Assembly: GCA_963575745.1 (NCBI GenBank)
Contig: CAUYUJ010020251.1
Location: 62,001-126,000, forward strand
Reading direction: 5' to 3'
Origin: Prorocentrum cordatum
Taxonomy: Eukaryota > Sar > Dinophyceae > Prorocentrales > Prorocentraceae
Length of the DNA stretch: 64,000 nt
Made by a program: the position numbers and the translations under genes
In this document: one piece after another, positions 39,134 through 49,089 of the stretch
Layout of the letters: the number at the start of each line of letters is the position of its first letter
How positions within the stretch are numbered: position 1 is the stretch's first letter
The notes under the pieces: model-generated
The model's database searches: none
The model's input: the letters and a program-made list of their open reading frames with translations, nothing else
What the model was told of the DNA's origin: nothing

Positions 39134-41293
39134 CTAGCACGGCGCAGATCGGCTTGGGCGGTGGTTGGCCTGTACTTGGGGCGGGCAATCGGCCGCTCTG
39201 GCACCGCCAATGCTGCAATGAGCATGGGGCCATGCACGGGGGGCGGATTGTAGGTCGCGCGGGGTGCTCGGGAAAGTGGGGGAAGCAGGGGCGGGTGGCA
39301 AAGGCGAATGGGAAGAGCGGGGTGAAGAGGACCTGTCGGGGGGCACTCGGCTGGCCGCGACAGCGGGGCTACATTCGCAGGCGGGCTCCTCCAGCCTACT
39401 CGTCGTCGTCGCGATCACGTCGGCGGGGGGCATGGAGAGGACGGGCTGGCAGGGTCGTTCGCCGCCAGCGGCAGCGGCAGGAAGAGCATGTTCGTGGGGG
39501 ACAGCGTCGGCCACTCCAGGCGGCGGGACGGCGCGAACAGGATCATGCAGGGCTTCTCCGGGGCAGGCGCGGGCGGCCTCCTCCAGCTTACTCGGCGTCG
39601 TCGCAATCACATCGACGGGGGGCGTGGAGAGGTCGGCCTGGCGGGGTCGTTCGCCACCGGCGGCAGGGGCAGGAAGAGCTTGTTTGCGGGGTACAGCGTC
39701 AGGCACTCCAGGCGGCGGGGCGGCACGAGCAGCACCGCGCAGGCCTTCTTCGGGATCCACCAGACGATCTGCCAGATCAGCATGAGCCGCGCAGCAGCAG
39801 CGGAGTTGAAGAAGGGCGGATCGGCGAAGGTACTCGACGCCAGGGACCGCCCAGTCATGCCGATCGTCTTCGGGAGGATCGCGGCGAGCGTCTTCATGCA
39901 GGTGTTCCCCGTGCAAGTGAACGGCATGCAGGTGTACTTCATGCGAGTGTTCTTGAGGCTTGTCATGCAGGTGTGCTCCAGGCAGGTGTACATCATGCAA
40001 GTGTCCGTGAGGATTGACGTGCATATGTTCTTCATGCAGGTGTCCTTCATGCGGGAGAGCGTCGCGCAGGTGTGCTTCAGCGGCGGCAGCGGCACACGGA
40101 GCATCACCGGGGCGAACATCATCAGGTAGCGGGGCGGCCCGAACACAATCATGCAGAGCACCTTCAGGATGTGCGGGACGAGTCGCAGCCACTCCAGGAG
40201 GCGGGGCCAGATGAAGAGCGTCTTCAGGAAGGACGGGACGTGCAGCATAGTCCACACCAGGCGGCAGCGCGTCATGAGCGTGATAATGCACATCTTCGGC
40301 GGAGAGGACGGGCCCCGTCTCGAGCGACCTGGAATGGGTGGAACGTGGGTCGTCCACCTTCTCTCTCTTCCCCTTGGAAGGGCTATCCACGTTACACACT
40401 AATCGACGAACAGCGGCATCGCGATGAGCGCGTGCACCACAACAGGCATCGCGCACAAGGTCAAGTGGCGGAACATCACGAGCGTGCGCGTGGACTTCAG
40501 GAACAGCGGCAACAGCGGCGTCCACGGCAGCGAGAGAGGACGCATAGGTGTCGAACAGGGCAGCGAGAGAGTGCACATAAGTGTCGAACATCTGGCGGCG
40601 AAGCGGAAGGGGTTCGTGAGGATTGGCGCGCAGGTGTTCTTCATGCATTAGTTCTTCATGCAGGCGTTCTTCAAGCAGGTGTGCTTCAGCGTCTGCAGCA
40701 GCACACGGAGCATCATCATGGAGAACATCATCAAGAAGCGGGACGGCCCGATCACCATCATGCAGAGCTTTTTCGTGATGGACGGGGCGAGACGCAGCCA
40801 CTCCAGGCGGCGGGGCCAGATGAAGGGTTTCTTCGGGAAGGGCGGGACGTGCAGCGAAGTCCACGCCAGGCAGCAGCACGGGAGGGGCGCGAGCATGCAC
40901 AACTTCGGCGGGGAGGACGGGCCCCCTCTCAAGCAACCGAACTTCAGATCCATGGGCGGGCTGAGCATGCAGATCGCCAGCAGCGGCGCCGGGGGGGCAT
41001 CCAGCGGTGGCAGCTTGAGGAGGGTCGCGATGAGAATGATCGCCACCAGCAACGGCAGCAGGCGGGGCGTGCAGGACGGCAACGTCGTCATGATGATTTT
41101 TTTTCACCGCAGGACGCTCACCAATAATCCACATCCATGGTCCGTGAACTGTGAGGGCAACGCCGCGGCAGGCCAAGCCTGCCAAAAGTGAGGCCCGTGC
41201 AGGAGGGGGGGGAGGGCAGCAGCAGCAGAGGAGCAGCGAGAGGAGAGGGAGGAAAGGGCACGAGAGGCCAACGCCCAGCATGATGCCGCACAT
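39134..41293 (-). CDS. Long open frame of 719 codons, probably an antisense artefact
   Basis: The frame is unbroken, rich in Ala, Pro, His, Asp and Leu, and contains internal repeats (for example ALHLAPPPGVAA). I do not recognise any domain. Its codons are exact antisense of a plus-strand frame whose third positions are about 95 percent G or C, so antisense stops (TTA, CTA and TCA on the plus strand) are avoided. That explains the openness without selection for the protein. It is listed because it is the longest frame in the window; I think it is not a gene. Confidence 0.2.
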   Translation of the reverse strand: MCGIMLGVGLSCPFLPLLSLLLCCCCPPPPPARASLLAGLACRGVALTVHGPWMWIIGERPAVKKNHHDDVAVLHAPPAAVAGGDHSHRDPPQAATAGCPPGAAAGDLHAQPAHGSEVRLLERGPVLPAEVVHARAPPVLLPGVDFAARPALPEETLHLAPPPGVAASRPVHHEKALHDGDRAVPLLDDVLHDDAPCAAADAEAHLLEERLHEELMHEEHLRANPHEPLPLRRQMFDTYVHSLAALFDTYASSLAAVDAAVAAVPEVHAHARDVPPLDLVRDACCGARAHRDAAVRRLVCNVDSPSKGKREKVDDPRSTHSRSLETGPVLSAEDVHYHAHDALPPGVDYAARPVLPEDALHLAPPPGVAATRPAHPEGALHDCVRAAPLPDDVRPGDAPCAAAAAEAHLRDALPHEGHLHEEHMHVNPHGHLHDVHLPGAHLHDKPQEHSHEVHLHAVHLHGEHLHEDARRDPPEDDRHDWAVPGVEYLRRSALLQLRCCCAAHADLADRLVDPEEGLRGAARAAPPPGVPDAVPRKQALPAPAAGGERPRQADLSTPPVDVIATTPSKLEEAARACPGEALHDPVRAVPPPGVADAVPHEHALPAAAAGGERPCQPVLSMPPADVIATTTSRLEEPACECSPAVAASRVPPDRSSSPRSSHSPLPPAPASPTFPSTPRDLQSAPRAWPHAHCSIGGARAADCPPQVQANHRPSRSAPC
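39488..41191 (+). pseudogene. Plus-strand frame with strong third-position GC bias, three stops
   Basis: Segments 39488-40129, 40151-40402, 40424-40651 and 40658-41191 are all in the same frame. In sampled stretches about 95 percent of third positions are G or C and first positions are mostly purines, as in real coding sequence. The product has MQVFF-like five-residue repeats (39895-40060), Arg/Ser/Gly-rich segments (HSRRRGQMK) and an internal duplication. I recognise no domain. It may be a decayed gene of unknown type. The minus-strand frame with the same third-position alignment (40648-41091 and others) is an alternative. Confidence 0.3.
40058..40940 (+). repeat. ~265-bp duplication, spaced 618 bp
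   Basis: The stretch 40058-40323 recurs at 40676-40939. Long shared words include GCAGGTGTGCTTCAGCG, CACACGGAGCATCA, CGCAGCCACTCCAGG and GGCGGGGCCAGATGAAG. The spacing of 618 bp is a multiple of three, preserving frame. A further ~200-bp repeat (AGGAAGAGC, ACAGCGTC and CACTCCAGGCGGCGGG) links 39475-39540 to 39665-39720. Confidence 0.8.
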
Positions 41294-41938
41294 CGGCGAC
41301 TCGCGGGAGGTACCGTGGCACCTCGCGCGCGGGGAGGGGCGGGGCAGCCCCGCCCGCTACCGATCCTCCCGCTCGAGAGTCCTCGGCAGCGGGGGGGCGC
41401 ACTCGGCAGCGGGGGAGGACAGAGTCCATGCCCCGCAGGCCGCGGGCGCTTGCGACCCAGGCCACCGCCACCTCGACCCCGCAACCCAGGCCCAAAGTAA
41501 CGCCTAGACAACGATGAGAGGGGGGCGCCCTTCCTCCCAGAGAGGCGCAACGGGCACAGCTGATCAAGTCGTCGATGGGGCGGGCGGCGGGGGCGGCAGG
41601 GGGCGGCGGGCCGGGTGCTCGCACTTCCCCGCGCGCGCTCCCCCAACCCGGCGAAGCCCCAACCCCAGCAGCAACAGCGCCAGCACAGCGGAGCAGCAGC
41701 AGCGAAGAGGACCGAGGGGGAGGGCAGGAAGACAGGCAGGGGAAAGAAGGGAAGGCAGGGGCGGGAGACAAACCGAGGACCCAACGCAGCCCACCCCACA
41801 GGGGAGAAGCAGCAGCAGGGGCAGGGAACAGAGGGAAGAGACGCAAGCGACAGGAGAAGCAGGGGAACACAAAGAGACGCACTAGCACACACGCGCGAGA
41901 GAGAGGAGAAGGAGCGGTCACACTCAGACGACATCACT
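41294..41938. other. GC-rich low-complexity region, no gene seen
   Basis: C/G-rich and Arg/Gly-codon-rich sequence on both strands. Frames are open because stop codons are rare at this composition. Nothing is recognised. Confidence 0.4.
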
Positions 41939-42589
41939 TCACGCGGCAGCCCGCCCCGTACGCCGTGCCCTGAACTGGCGAGCGACAGCAGTATATCGAC
42001 GAGCGAGGAGACGCAATCGAGCCACGAAGACCTGGGAAGCGGGGGCCCGAGCCAGGCGCCGATGGTGAGCATGAGTCTTCAGGAAGACATCGAGGACGGC
42101 GGCGCAGGCAACGTCGCGGTCGAGTCCCCAAGAAGACCCCACCAGACAGAGATATGTGAGCCATGTATCGCGGTGAAGCCACATCCCCATCCACGGCGTG
42201 GGCAAGGCCTCCAACCCAGGGAGACGGAGCAGCGCCAGGTCACGGAAACGATCACAGACCTTGTAGTGGAGTTGGTCATCTGGGGCCACACAACCAAAGC
42301 AGCAACCACTGTCATTCGCATGAAAACGTGCCGAAGTACACGCGCCCCTGGAAAGTGCGCGGAGAACGTCGGTAGCGAGGTGAGTGCTCGTGGCACGCTC
42401 CACTGCGCGCAATCTAGTCCGCAGACGGAACATATCCTCGAGGGAGACTGCAACCAACCACCGCGAGACGTGGAAAATCACGAGCAGAACTCTGGACTCC
42501 ATCGGTCCACGGAATTTCTCGAGCCAATTCGTGAAGGTCATGGGGCCCGAAACTGGGCCAAGCCGCTTGGAATTAAGACGAATCAACAC
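41939..42589 (-). pseudogene. LINE C-terminal fragment with HYxxC motif
   Basis: The 216-residue frame includes ATSTHLATDVLRALSRGACT, SGCCFGCVAPDDQLHYKVCD and RFRDLALLRLPGLEALPTPW. The C-FGC----D-L-HY--C motif is the zinc-like C-terminal signature of a dinoflagellate LINE group (often CRFGCG---D---HYL-C). It then gives VGSSWGLDRDVACAAVLDVF, the helix that follows. RT and endonuclease are absent upstream, so it is a 5'-truncated insertion. The frame is unbroken. Confidence 0.65.
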
Positions 42590-42649
42590 TCAAATCCTTG
42601 GGGCCAATCCAACGTCCGGCGTCGTGAATCTTAAAAACAAAAACCCCCA

Positions 42650-42815
42650 TATGTCTCGACCCTTTCCCCCTGGACCAAATGTTCATCCGGAATCGTTTTG
42701 GACTGTCCTTGGGCTCGGCAACAGTTCCCGGAAACCGAAGACGGTCAAAACCCTTCAGCCGCGTTTTTTCTCACAACGCGAGGGTCCGCTTGTTCCATGC
42801 TCGGCAGAAGAAACC
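42650..42815 (+). repeat. Dispersed module with GGAAACCGAAGACGGTCAAA (copy 1)
   Basis: The stretch TATGTCTCGACCCTTTCCCC, ATCCGGAATCGTTTTGGAC, GGAAACCGAAGACGGTCAAA and TTCTCACAACGCGAGGGTCC resembles 50095-50230 (TCTCTACCATTTCCCC, TTCCGAAGCGTCTTTTCATG, CGAAACCGAAACCGGCC and TTTCCTGGCGCGAGG). The words occur in the same order in both. No coding is evident. Confidence 0.65.
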
Positions 42816-42969
42816 ATATTTTTCGAGCGGATCTAGCCGTGGCGACAAGGAGCTTCGCGGAGGCCTCGGAAGTGCGAAAAACATGCCCGAACCTCGACCC
42901 TTCGACCCTTCGAACCTCGGGGCCCCAGGCCTCGGATGTTAGTTAGGAGCACCCAAGACCACTGTCCAG

Positions 42970-43016
42970 GCCACTGTCCCAGAGGAGGACGAGGAAGAGG
43001 AGATGAGGGGGAAGAG

Positions 43017-43051
<35 letters not shown>

Positions 43052-43205
43052 GGATGAGGAGGAGGGAACGAAGAGGAAGAGGAGGAGGAGGAGGAGGAGG
43101 AGGGAAGGAGGAGGAGGAGGAGGAGAAGGATGAGAAGGAGCAGGAACAGGATGAGGAGGAAGAGGAGGAAGAGGAGGAAAAGGAGGAAGAGGAGGTGGAG
43201 GTTCG
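42970..43205 (+). repeat. Long GGA homopurine tract, ~230 bp
   Basis: GGA, GAGGAA and AGGAGG units with few pyrimidines. Open frames are poly-Glu/Arg/Lys on plus and poly-Ser/Pro on minus, an artefact of the tract. Confidence 0.95.
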
Positions 43206-44262
43206 AGGTTCGAGCAATCCCACGTAGTAATCCAAATGAAACTATGAGCGACGCCGCATCTCAACTTTGCAAAACTGCTTTGGCCACTTCCCTCCCTCGA
43301 TCCGTGCGAGATGCTCGCGACGGTGAGGGACGACGCGGTGACAACACTGCTTGCTCAGCTCACGGGTCTGTGAGTAAGCGAAGTGGCCACACAAAATACG
43401 AAACCATACCTAAGTGCCTTGGACAACCTCATGTGATGTGTCCCCTCTACCCAGCCCCCAGCGATGTGAAACCGCCCTCCCCATAGTTAGGGATAGAACA
43501 ATACTTCGAATTGACACACTGGGGCAAGAAACAAGAGGATATCCACCACTCAGAAGCAGCAGAGGCAGCAGGAGAGGGACACTGAGAAGCGAGGAAAGCT
43601 CCGACATGACATCGAGCTTGGATCCCAACCTCGTCGAGAATAGCGAAATCAACAACTTTGCTTCTGTTCTCTTCGGTAGGGGACGGCTCCTGAAAAGCGC
43701 TCGGGATTGTGATTTCCAGCTCACATAGCGATATATGAGCATCGGTAGTGACAAGAACCCATGCAATCGACGGCGTGTACTGCGACACATGAAAGATAGG
43801 AGCGTCGGGATTCCGAACGAAAGGCCGGCCTTCGTGGAGCTGGTCGCTCTCCGGCCTGGCTGCCGAAAGGCTGGGTCTAAATGCGTTACGTATACCGCCA
43901 TCGCCTTCCGGGGAAATGCCGGAGTCGTGATACCTTTTGCTCCCAACTTGGAACCGCTGCAAAAGCTGACCTCCCCGGACTCGCAGTCAGACTGGTCAAA
44001 CTGACGCTGGAGATCTGGGTCGTACTCACAGGCAGTCTCAGCCGCAACCTCTGCTTCGGCTGCAACCAGTGTGTCACGAAATGCACTGGAACAAACATCG
44101 TCGAACAACGGAGCACCGTGATCGACGCAATGCTGATCGGCCCCACTCCTTACCCTTTTGCAAAGAATAGAATGTCCGCGCTCGCTTGTTAGATTCATCA
44201 AGTTTCGCGAACCCTTGACCAAATGAATAAACAAGGTGCACACGCTCACGTTGTCGCGCGCG
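43206..44262 (-). CDS. Unrecognised frame of 287 codons (43410-44273)
   Basis: This region is lower in GC than its neighbours. A minus-strand frame 43410-44273 gives SERGHSILCKRVRSGADQHC, FRDTLVAAEAEVAAETACEY and AMAVYVTHLDPAFRQPGRRA, and an overlapping frame gives CELEITIPSAFQEPSPTEEN and FAILDEVGIQARCHVGAFLA. Composition is protein-like in both. I do not recognise a family. Retroelement remnant or decayed host gene are both possible. Confidence 0.2.
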
Positions 44263-44850
44263 CAGGCCTGCATCCTTCAAAAAACATGGGTTTCGTGAAG
44301 ATGTAAAGCACCTGTTTCGCAACCCGAATGTTCAAACAAACCTGCCTTCGTGCTCTTGCGATTTTTCCAGAAAGCAATGTTTCCCGTATTTGTTCGTCAA
44401 CTTCGACCATACGGGCCTCTCGCGTGCGCGTGTCGACATCATTGAGACGCCCGTGCGCGCGTGCTGTCGCAATAATCCCTTGCCAAACATGGCGCGACAT
44501 GCACGCTCGCGCGTCGTCACGCGCGCATGCCGGCATCCATCAAGAACCATCGGCGTCGTAAGTGTGTCAGAATCGGGTGCCCCGAACGCATATAAAATCA
44601 CAAACGCGGATATGCACCATCAGTATTCAAACAAGGTCTGCGCGCGCAATTCTGCGAAGTAGCAAGGGAACAATCGGTTTTGAACATTCACCAACTTCGC
44701 CCAAACGGGCTTCTCGCTCCGCATGTCGAAACCATTCGAAAGCCCTTGCGCGCGTGCTGCGGGGGCGCGGTCCTTGTCAAATGATGCCACGCGGGCACCT
44801 CGCGCGCGTCGGCCGCGAGGGCATGTCGAACTCCTTCCAAAACCTTCATC
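44263..44850 (+). repeat. ~260-300-bp tandem repeat, two units plus partial
   Basis: Anchors recur in order: GCATCC with TCAA-AA (44270, 44530), TCAAACAA (44332, 44628), CAACTTCG (44399, 44691) and GCGCGCGTGCTG (44456, 44749). Spacing is 260 to 296 bp because of an insertion in the second unit. A third start word is at about 44821 (GCATGTCGAACTCCTTCC). Confidence 0.7.
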
Positions 44851-45000
44851 GCCGACGCGGGGACACCGTCATCGTCATCGGCATGATCACCATCGGCGCC
44901 GTCATTGCCCTTGCCGCCGTCATCGTCATCATCGTCACCACCATCGCAACTATCAACATCGTGTCTACCGTTGTCGACGTCGTCATGATACCGCGCCCGC
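44851..45000 (+). repeat. CATCGTCATCG-type microsatellite
   Basis: Imperfect CATCGTCATCG/CGCCGTCATTG triplet repeats at 44858-44995, reading as Ile/Val/Met on one frame. It follows the 300-bp repeat. Confidence 0.8.
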
Positions 45001-45482
45001 CCAAGTCACCGACTCGCACTGAAGTGCCCGCTATGAAGTGCCAGGCGGTCAACGCCACCGCGGCCGCGTCGGTCGCGCCGATCAAACTGGCCGCTGTGCG
45101 CGCGAGCATGCACGGCCGCGGAGATGCACCAGCCAGCGCCAAGCAGTCATCGCAATCGCGGCCGCATGGGTTTTGAAAAGCAAATTGCGGGTGAGTGAGT
45201 GGGATGATTGCGCGAGCAGTGGAGTTGACAAATCCAATTTTTTTTCCAAACTAAATGGCGCCACGTAAATTGCTCCACGTAAATTGCCGAACATCTCCGC
45301 CACCATGCCGCTTGGCACGGAATGGGCGCGTCCTCGGGTCCTCTGCCGAATCCCTTAAACACTCCTAGTCGTCAAGGGGGCCGGGCCCCAAATTCTCAAA
45401 TCGATCGGGACTTCCCGCGTGCCCTCTGGGCCCCGCCGCAACTTGTCGCATGATTTGTTCGGGCCCAGGCGGGCTCCGACGG
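45001..45482. repeat. Spacer with a short version of the 17-bp repeat
   Basis: CGCCACGTAAATTG and TCCACGTAAATTG at 45259-45286 are two units of the 17-bp type seen at 30.7 and 46.1 kb. The remainder shows no gene. A CGATCGGGACTTCCC segment (45400) resembles the CGATTTGG module weakly. Confidence 0.45.
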
Positions 45483-45990
45483 GCCCCGAGTCGCCGAAAG
45501 AGCGTTCCAAGACGCCCAAGATGGCCTCAAGATGGCTCAAGAGACCTCCGGAGGCAAACGTCATTGATGTTCCTTCGGCTTTCAAAAGATGTTTGGCGCT
45601 TTCGCCTTTTCGGTTTTCCGGCGCTCCAAGACGGCCCAAAGGGCGCCCCCAAAACTACCCCAAAACGGCCCAAGTGGCCTCCAGGAGGCCCCCAAAACAT
45701 ACTAGGAGCGCCCCAAGGCGACCCAAGAGGCGCCCAAGGCAGCCCAGGAGGGCCCCAAGACGGCCCCAAGACGGCTCCGAAAGGGGCCCAAGAGACGGAA
45801 CGCCAACCGAAGATCTGAGCCCTTCGCCCCAAGAGGCCCTCAGGAGGCCCCAAGAGGCGCCCGGGAGGCCCCGAGAGGCGCCCAAGAAGCCCCTAAGGTG
45901 CCCAAGGGAAGCCCCAAGAGGCCCCACAACGGCCCCCAAGAGGCCTCCAAATTGCCTCCAAGAGGCCCTCGAGAGGCCTCCCACGATATC
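45483..45990 (+). repeat. CCAAGA-type repeat block (copy 2)
   Basis: Periodic CCAAGACGGCCCC and CCAAGAGGCGCCC fill the block. The core TTTCGCCTTTTCGGTTTTCC plus GGCGCTCCAAGACGGCCC lies at about 45600-45640. It is followed by the 17-bp repeat at 46.06 kb. Confidence 0.8.
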
Positions 45991-46059
45991 CCAACGAACA
46001 TATAATAGGCTTCATACCAACAGCCCAGGCGCGGTGGCGGGATGGGCAAAAGGCCTTCA

Positions 46060-46270
46060 GATACTGTACCACCTATGTTGCACAACCTAGATCGCACGGC
46101 ATATAACATAGACGACGCAATATAGATCGCACCACATAGGCAGCATCACATCGATTGCACCGCAGATCTTGCGCATAATTTATTGCATCACGCGTATTGC
46201 TTCACATATATTGCGCAATATCGACTGCTAGAAATCCACGTTTTGGGGTCCACGCTGGCTAGCAAACGAC
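46060..46270 (+). repeat. ~17-bp minisatellite with GGGGTCCACG tail (copy 2)
   Basis: Units such as CACCTATGTTGCA, CAACCTAGATCGCA, CACATCGATTGCAC and CACATATATTGCG repeat irregularly. The tail GGGGTCCACG and GCTAGCAAACG at 46246-46267 matches the tail after the copy at 30.7 kb. Confidence 0.75.
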
Positions 46271-46779
46271 AGAGCGCTTCCGTTGGCGGGAACAGTTGGG
46301 CATTGCTGGTGTCAGAGCCGCTTCGCATCATTGGCCTGCACAGCGGGCAAATCGAGACTGTGAGCGTTCAAAGCGCACGCGTGATGTTGAGAACGAGGCG
46401 AGGAGATGAAGGGAGCGGCCGCGCGGCCGGGCGAGACTTCGCGCAAGCTGCGCGCGGCCTTCAAAGCAGCAGGGGGAGGCTGATGTTCTTCGTGGCCTGT
46501 TGCCAATGAAGCCACGACGCTGGCGGAGGGCGAGAGCTCGGACATGTGGGCGGGGTAGTGATGGGGTATCGAGTTGACAAGCTGCGGCAAGCGGGCGCGA
46601 TCTCCTCGAACCTCGTCTGGATAGGATCAAGAACCGTCGGCGCAGATACTCGGGCAGCATGCGGATCTAGGCAGAACGCCGTTTGGTACTTCGACGCAAT
46701 AAGCTGCGGGCATTCCAACGCATGACCTGAGACCACAGGCAGCGTCAAGCTCGCAGGGCTCCCAAGGAGCCCAATGAGT
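46271..46779. other. No recognisable gene
   Basis: Several overlapping frames exist on the minus strand beyond the ORF1 below, but none shows an endonuclease or RT motif. It could be the start of the rest of that LINE, decayed beyond recognition. Confidence 0.35.
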
Positions 46780-48056
46780 GCTAGGAGTGCCAAACTTGCT
46801 GGGAGCTGTCGAAGGCGGCGGCGTGGGGCCCCTGCTCGATATCGGCCTGGTCGAGTCCGAGCTCGGCGACCAGACCGAGATCCCACTGGGGCTTCGAGGG
46901 TTCGTCCAGAGACAGGGGGGGGGGGATGACCTTGCAGCACGAGGCCGCGTCGCAAGTGGCATGGTGCTGAACCCGACGGCAGCGCCATGTCCTCCGCAAG
47001 AACCTCTCAGAGAGCACGCGGTGGAGCTTCGTCACCTGGACTTCGCCAAGGACCAACTTCGGATTCTTATCCGTGGAGACGTGCTTTGGGGCAGTGAGGG
47101 TGTCGGTGGTGGTGCAAGACGACGAGCGCCATCCGTTTACCATGCGCAGATGCCCGACCGAATCGGGAGCCCGAGCGCAGGCCTGGAGCATAAAGCCCAG
47201 CGCTCAGAGAGAGAACCTTCGAGCAGACGCGTCGCCAATGACCTCGACCTGGTTCGGCATCACTTGGGCGTACAGGGCTGCGCGAGGCCGCTGGAGAAGA
47301 CGTGGGGGTCGAATCAGCGGTCCCAGTTGGCCATATCATCGACGCTGATGGGTAGTTGAGGTTCTGCGTGTGCCAATGTGTTCTGCATATCCCGACTGCT
47401 GGACCACATCTGCTGCTTATTCTCCTCGGCAGCATCCTGGCGTAGACGCAACTCATGCACTTCACGAGCTTGAGCGTCGCTGCGACGTGATGCGCAGGCT
47501 TACTCAACAAGGACTTGTTGCTGCACGCTGTTCGAAGCCGCCGTAAACTGCGTAGAAGCCGCCGCAGCTGCTGCAGCGCTGACGGCCTCCTGGATGGACT
47601 TCCTGTGATCCGCCAGCGACGCCTTGATACGATATTCCATCGCAGCCATCTCTGGGTTAACACGCCAAGGGTCACGAAGTTGCAGGGGTTCCTCATCATA
47701 ACCACCGGGTCTGGGCGCCCCAACGACGGGAGAACGAGGAACATAGCCAGCGTGAGACTGGGCCGCACCAGTGCCATCGAAGTGACTGGGAGCGACGCCT
47801 GAACGTGGAAGAACTGCGTGGACGCGGGAGCGGCTTTGCATTCCATCGCGAACCGAGCATCTTCCTCAGCACGGCGAGGTCGGTCACGATCGCATTCACG
47901 AGGAGCGCGCTCGCGAACTTCATCTCGACGAGGAACATCTCGACGGCGATCGAGGCGACGGGGAGCATCGCGACGACCGTGATCGCAATCAGCTGGGCGA
48001 CGGCGAGAGCGGGCATTGTCACTTCTACTCTTGCTGTCGTCGCCACTTTCGGACAT
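46780..48056 (-). pseudogene. LINE ORF1-like protein, fragment
   Basis: The ATG at 48056 opens a basic Arg/Asp/Ser-rich head (KSRSDNARSRRRPADCDHGR). An overlapping frame (47500-47841) gives WRVNPEMAAMEYRIKASLAD and HRKSIQEAVSAAAAAA, a helix. Frame 46781-47191 gives VSTDKNPKLVLGEVQVTKLH and RVLSERFLRRTW, then KPQWDLGLVAELGLDQADIE. The DK-PK----E-(x)-KL-R-L block followed by W----L-ELG is the C-terminal domain of ORF1 proteins in one dinoflagellate LINE group. The endonuclease and RT are missing. Confidence 0.6.
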
Positions 48057-48639
48057 GAGCGGGTCAGGGGCCCAGTGCCATCAGCCTCCAGCCTTCTGCC
48101 ACCACAAGCCACTTTGGCCGCAACCAGAAGAAGACATCGTGCAACAAATAATGCAATAGTCGGTACTTGTGGCCTAAAACGGTCAGCTACCTGTGGAACT
48201 CTTCAAAATGTTCGACCGACGGTCGAATTTGCCGCTGTCGGCGGTGAGTTTTCCTGTGCGAATTTTGGCAGGAACCACGCGTGTCCTCGCCTACCAGCCC
48301 ACGCGTCCCTCAGGATGCTTGGCCATCTTACTTGCTTGCTTAGTCGAATTTGCGCGATCCTGCGCGGGGCGCTTGAGCCGAAATGGCTTGAGCCAAAATG
48401 GAGGGAGGGAGGGAGGGAGGGGAGCGGGGGTAGGGACATCCAGGACGTCCTGGCCAATCTTGGCGGCCCGGGCACCTTGGCAGCAACGCTGGCGCCTGGG
48501 CCGCCGCCGCCTGGGGTGGCGCCCGCGCTGGGGGCTCCTCTGGGGCCTCCGCCTGCGGCAACGCGCGATTCTGGAAGCGGAGCAGGACGCAGGAAGGAGG
48601 ACGCGGATCCTGACCTCTTGCAACAAGAAGATCACAACG
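48057..48639. other. Region upstream of the ORF1 fragment, no gene seen
   Basis: Includes a diverged stretch (48166-48191) that could be a spliced-leader relic on the minus strand, and a GGGA run (48405-48430). Pro/Gly-codon-rich frames on both strands look like composition artefacts. Confidence 0.35.
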
Positions 48640-48790
48640 ACAATGTTTTCGAATCTTTGCGGCTTCCCGGGGTCCCGACCAGGCCCCAGGACTACCAAAA
48701 GACGATTCCAGATGAGAAGCAGGTGCCGCGGAGTGGTCCAGACCTCTGGGGTCCATGTTGCGAACAAATCACGACATCGGAGGTCTGGGG
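48640..48790 (+). repeat. Dispersed module with GAACAAATCACGACATCGG (copy 3)
   Basis: Matches the module at 33455-33660: GACTACCAAAAGACGATTCC against GATGGTCAAAGACAGATCGG, GTGGTCCAGACCTCTGGGGTCC and GTTGCGAACAAATCACGACATCGG. A GGA tract follows at 48791-48845. Confidence 0.65.
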
Positions 48791-48845
48791 AGGAGGAGGG
48801 GGAGAAGGAGGAGGACGAGGAGGAGGAGGAGGGGAGCGAGGAGGG
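48791..48845 (+). repeat. GGA homopurine tract
   Basis: GGAGGAGGAGGGGGAGAAGG-type sequence directly after the module. Confidence 0.85.
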
Positions 48846-49089
48846 TCTGGAATAAACGCAAAATGCACCAACGAGCCGCAATACGTGCGCCCACCCGTCC
48901 CAGGTCCCCTCCTAAAAATCCCTGCGAGCATTTTTTACCACAAAAAGCCCCCCCCCCCTCTCGAAAGACGAGAGCCACCCATTCAGGCTGGAGCCCCATT
49001 GCGAAAAGGGGGTTGTCTTACATTCTTCGTTCCGTTATAGAAAGGGCGCGAAGTCGCATGATCATAGCATTGAACGATCTATCCAACGA

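Noticed and set aside
41104-42072. A 322-codon minus frame
   Set aside because: Low-complexity Leu/Ser/Pro/Cys product from GC-rich DNA, with no motif.
41615-42634. A 339-codon plus frame
   Set aside because: Antisense to the minus-strand LINE C-terminal fragment and low in complexity.
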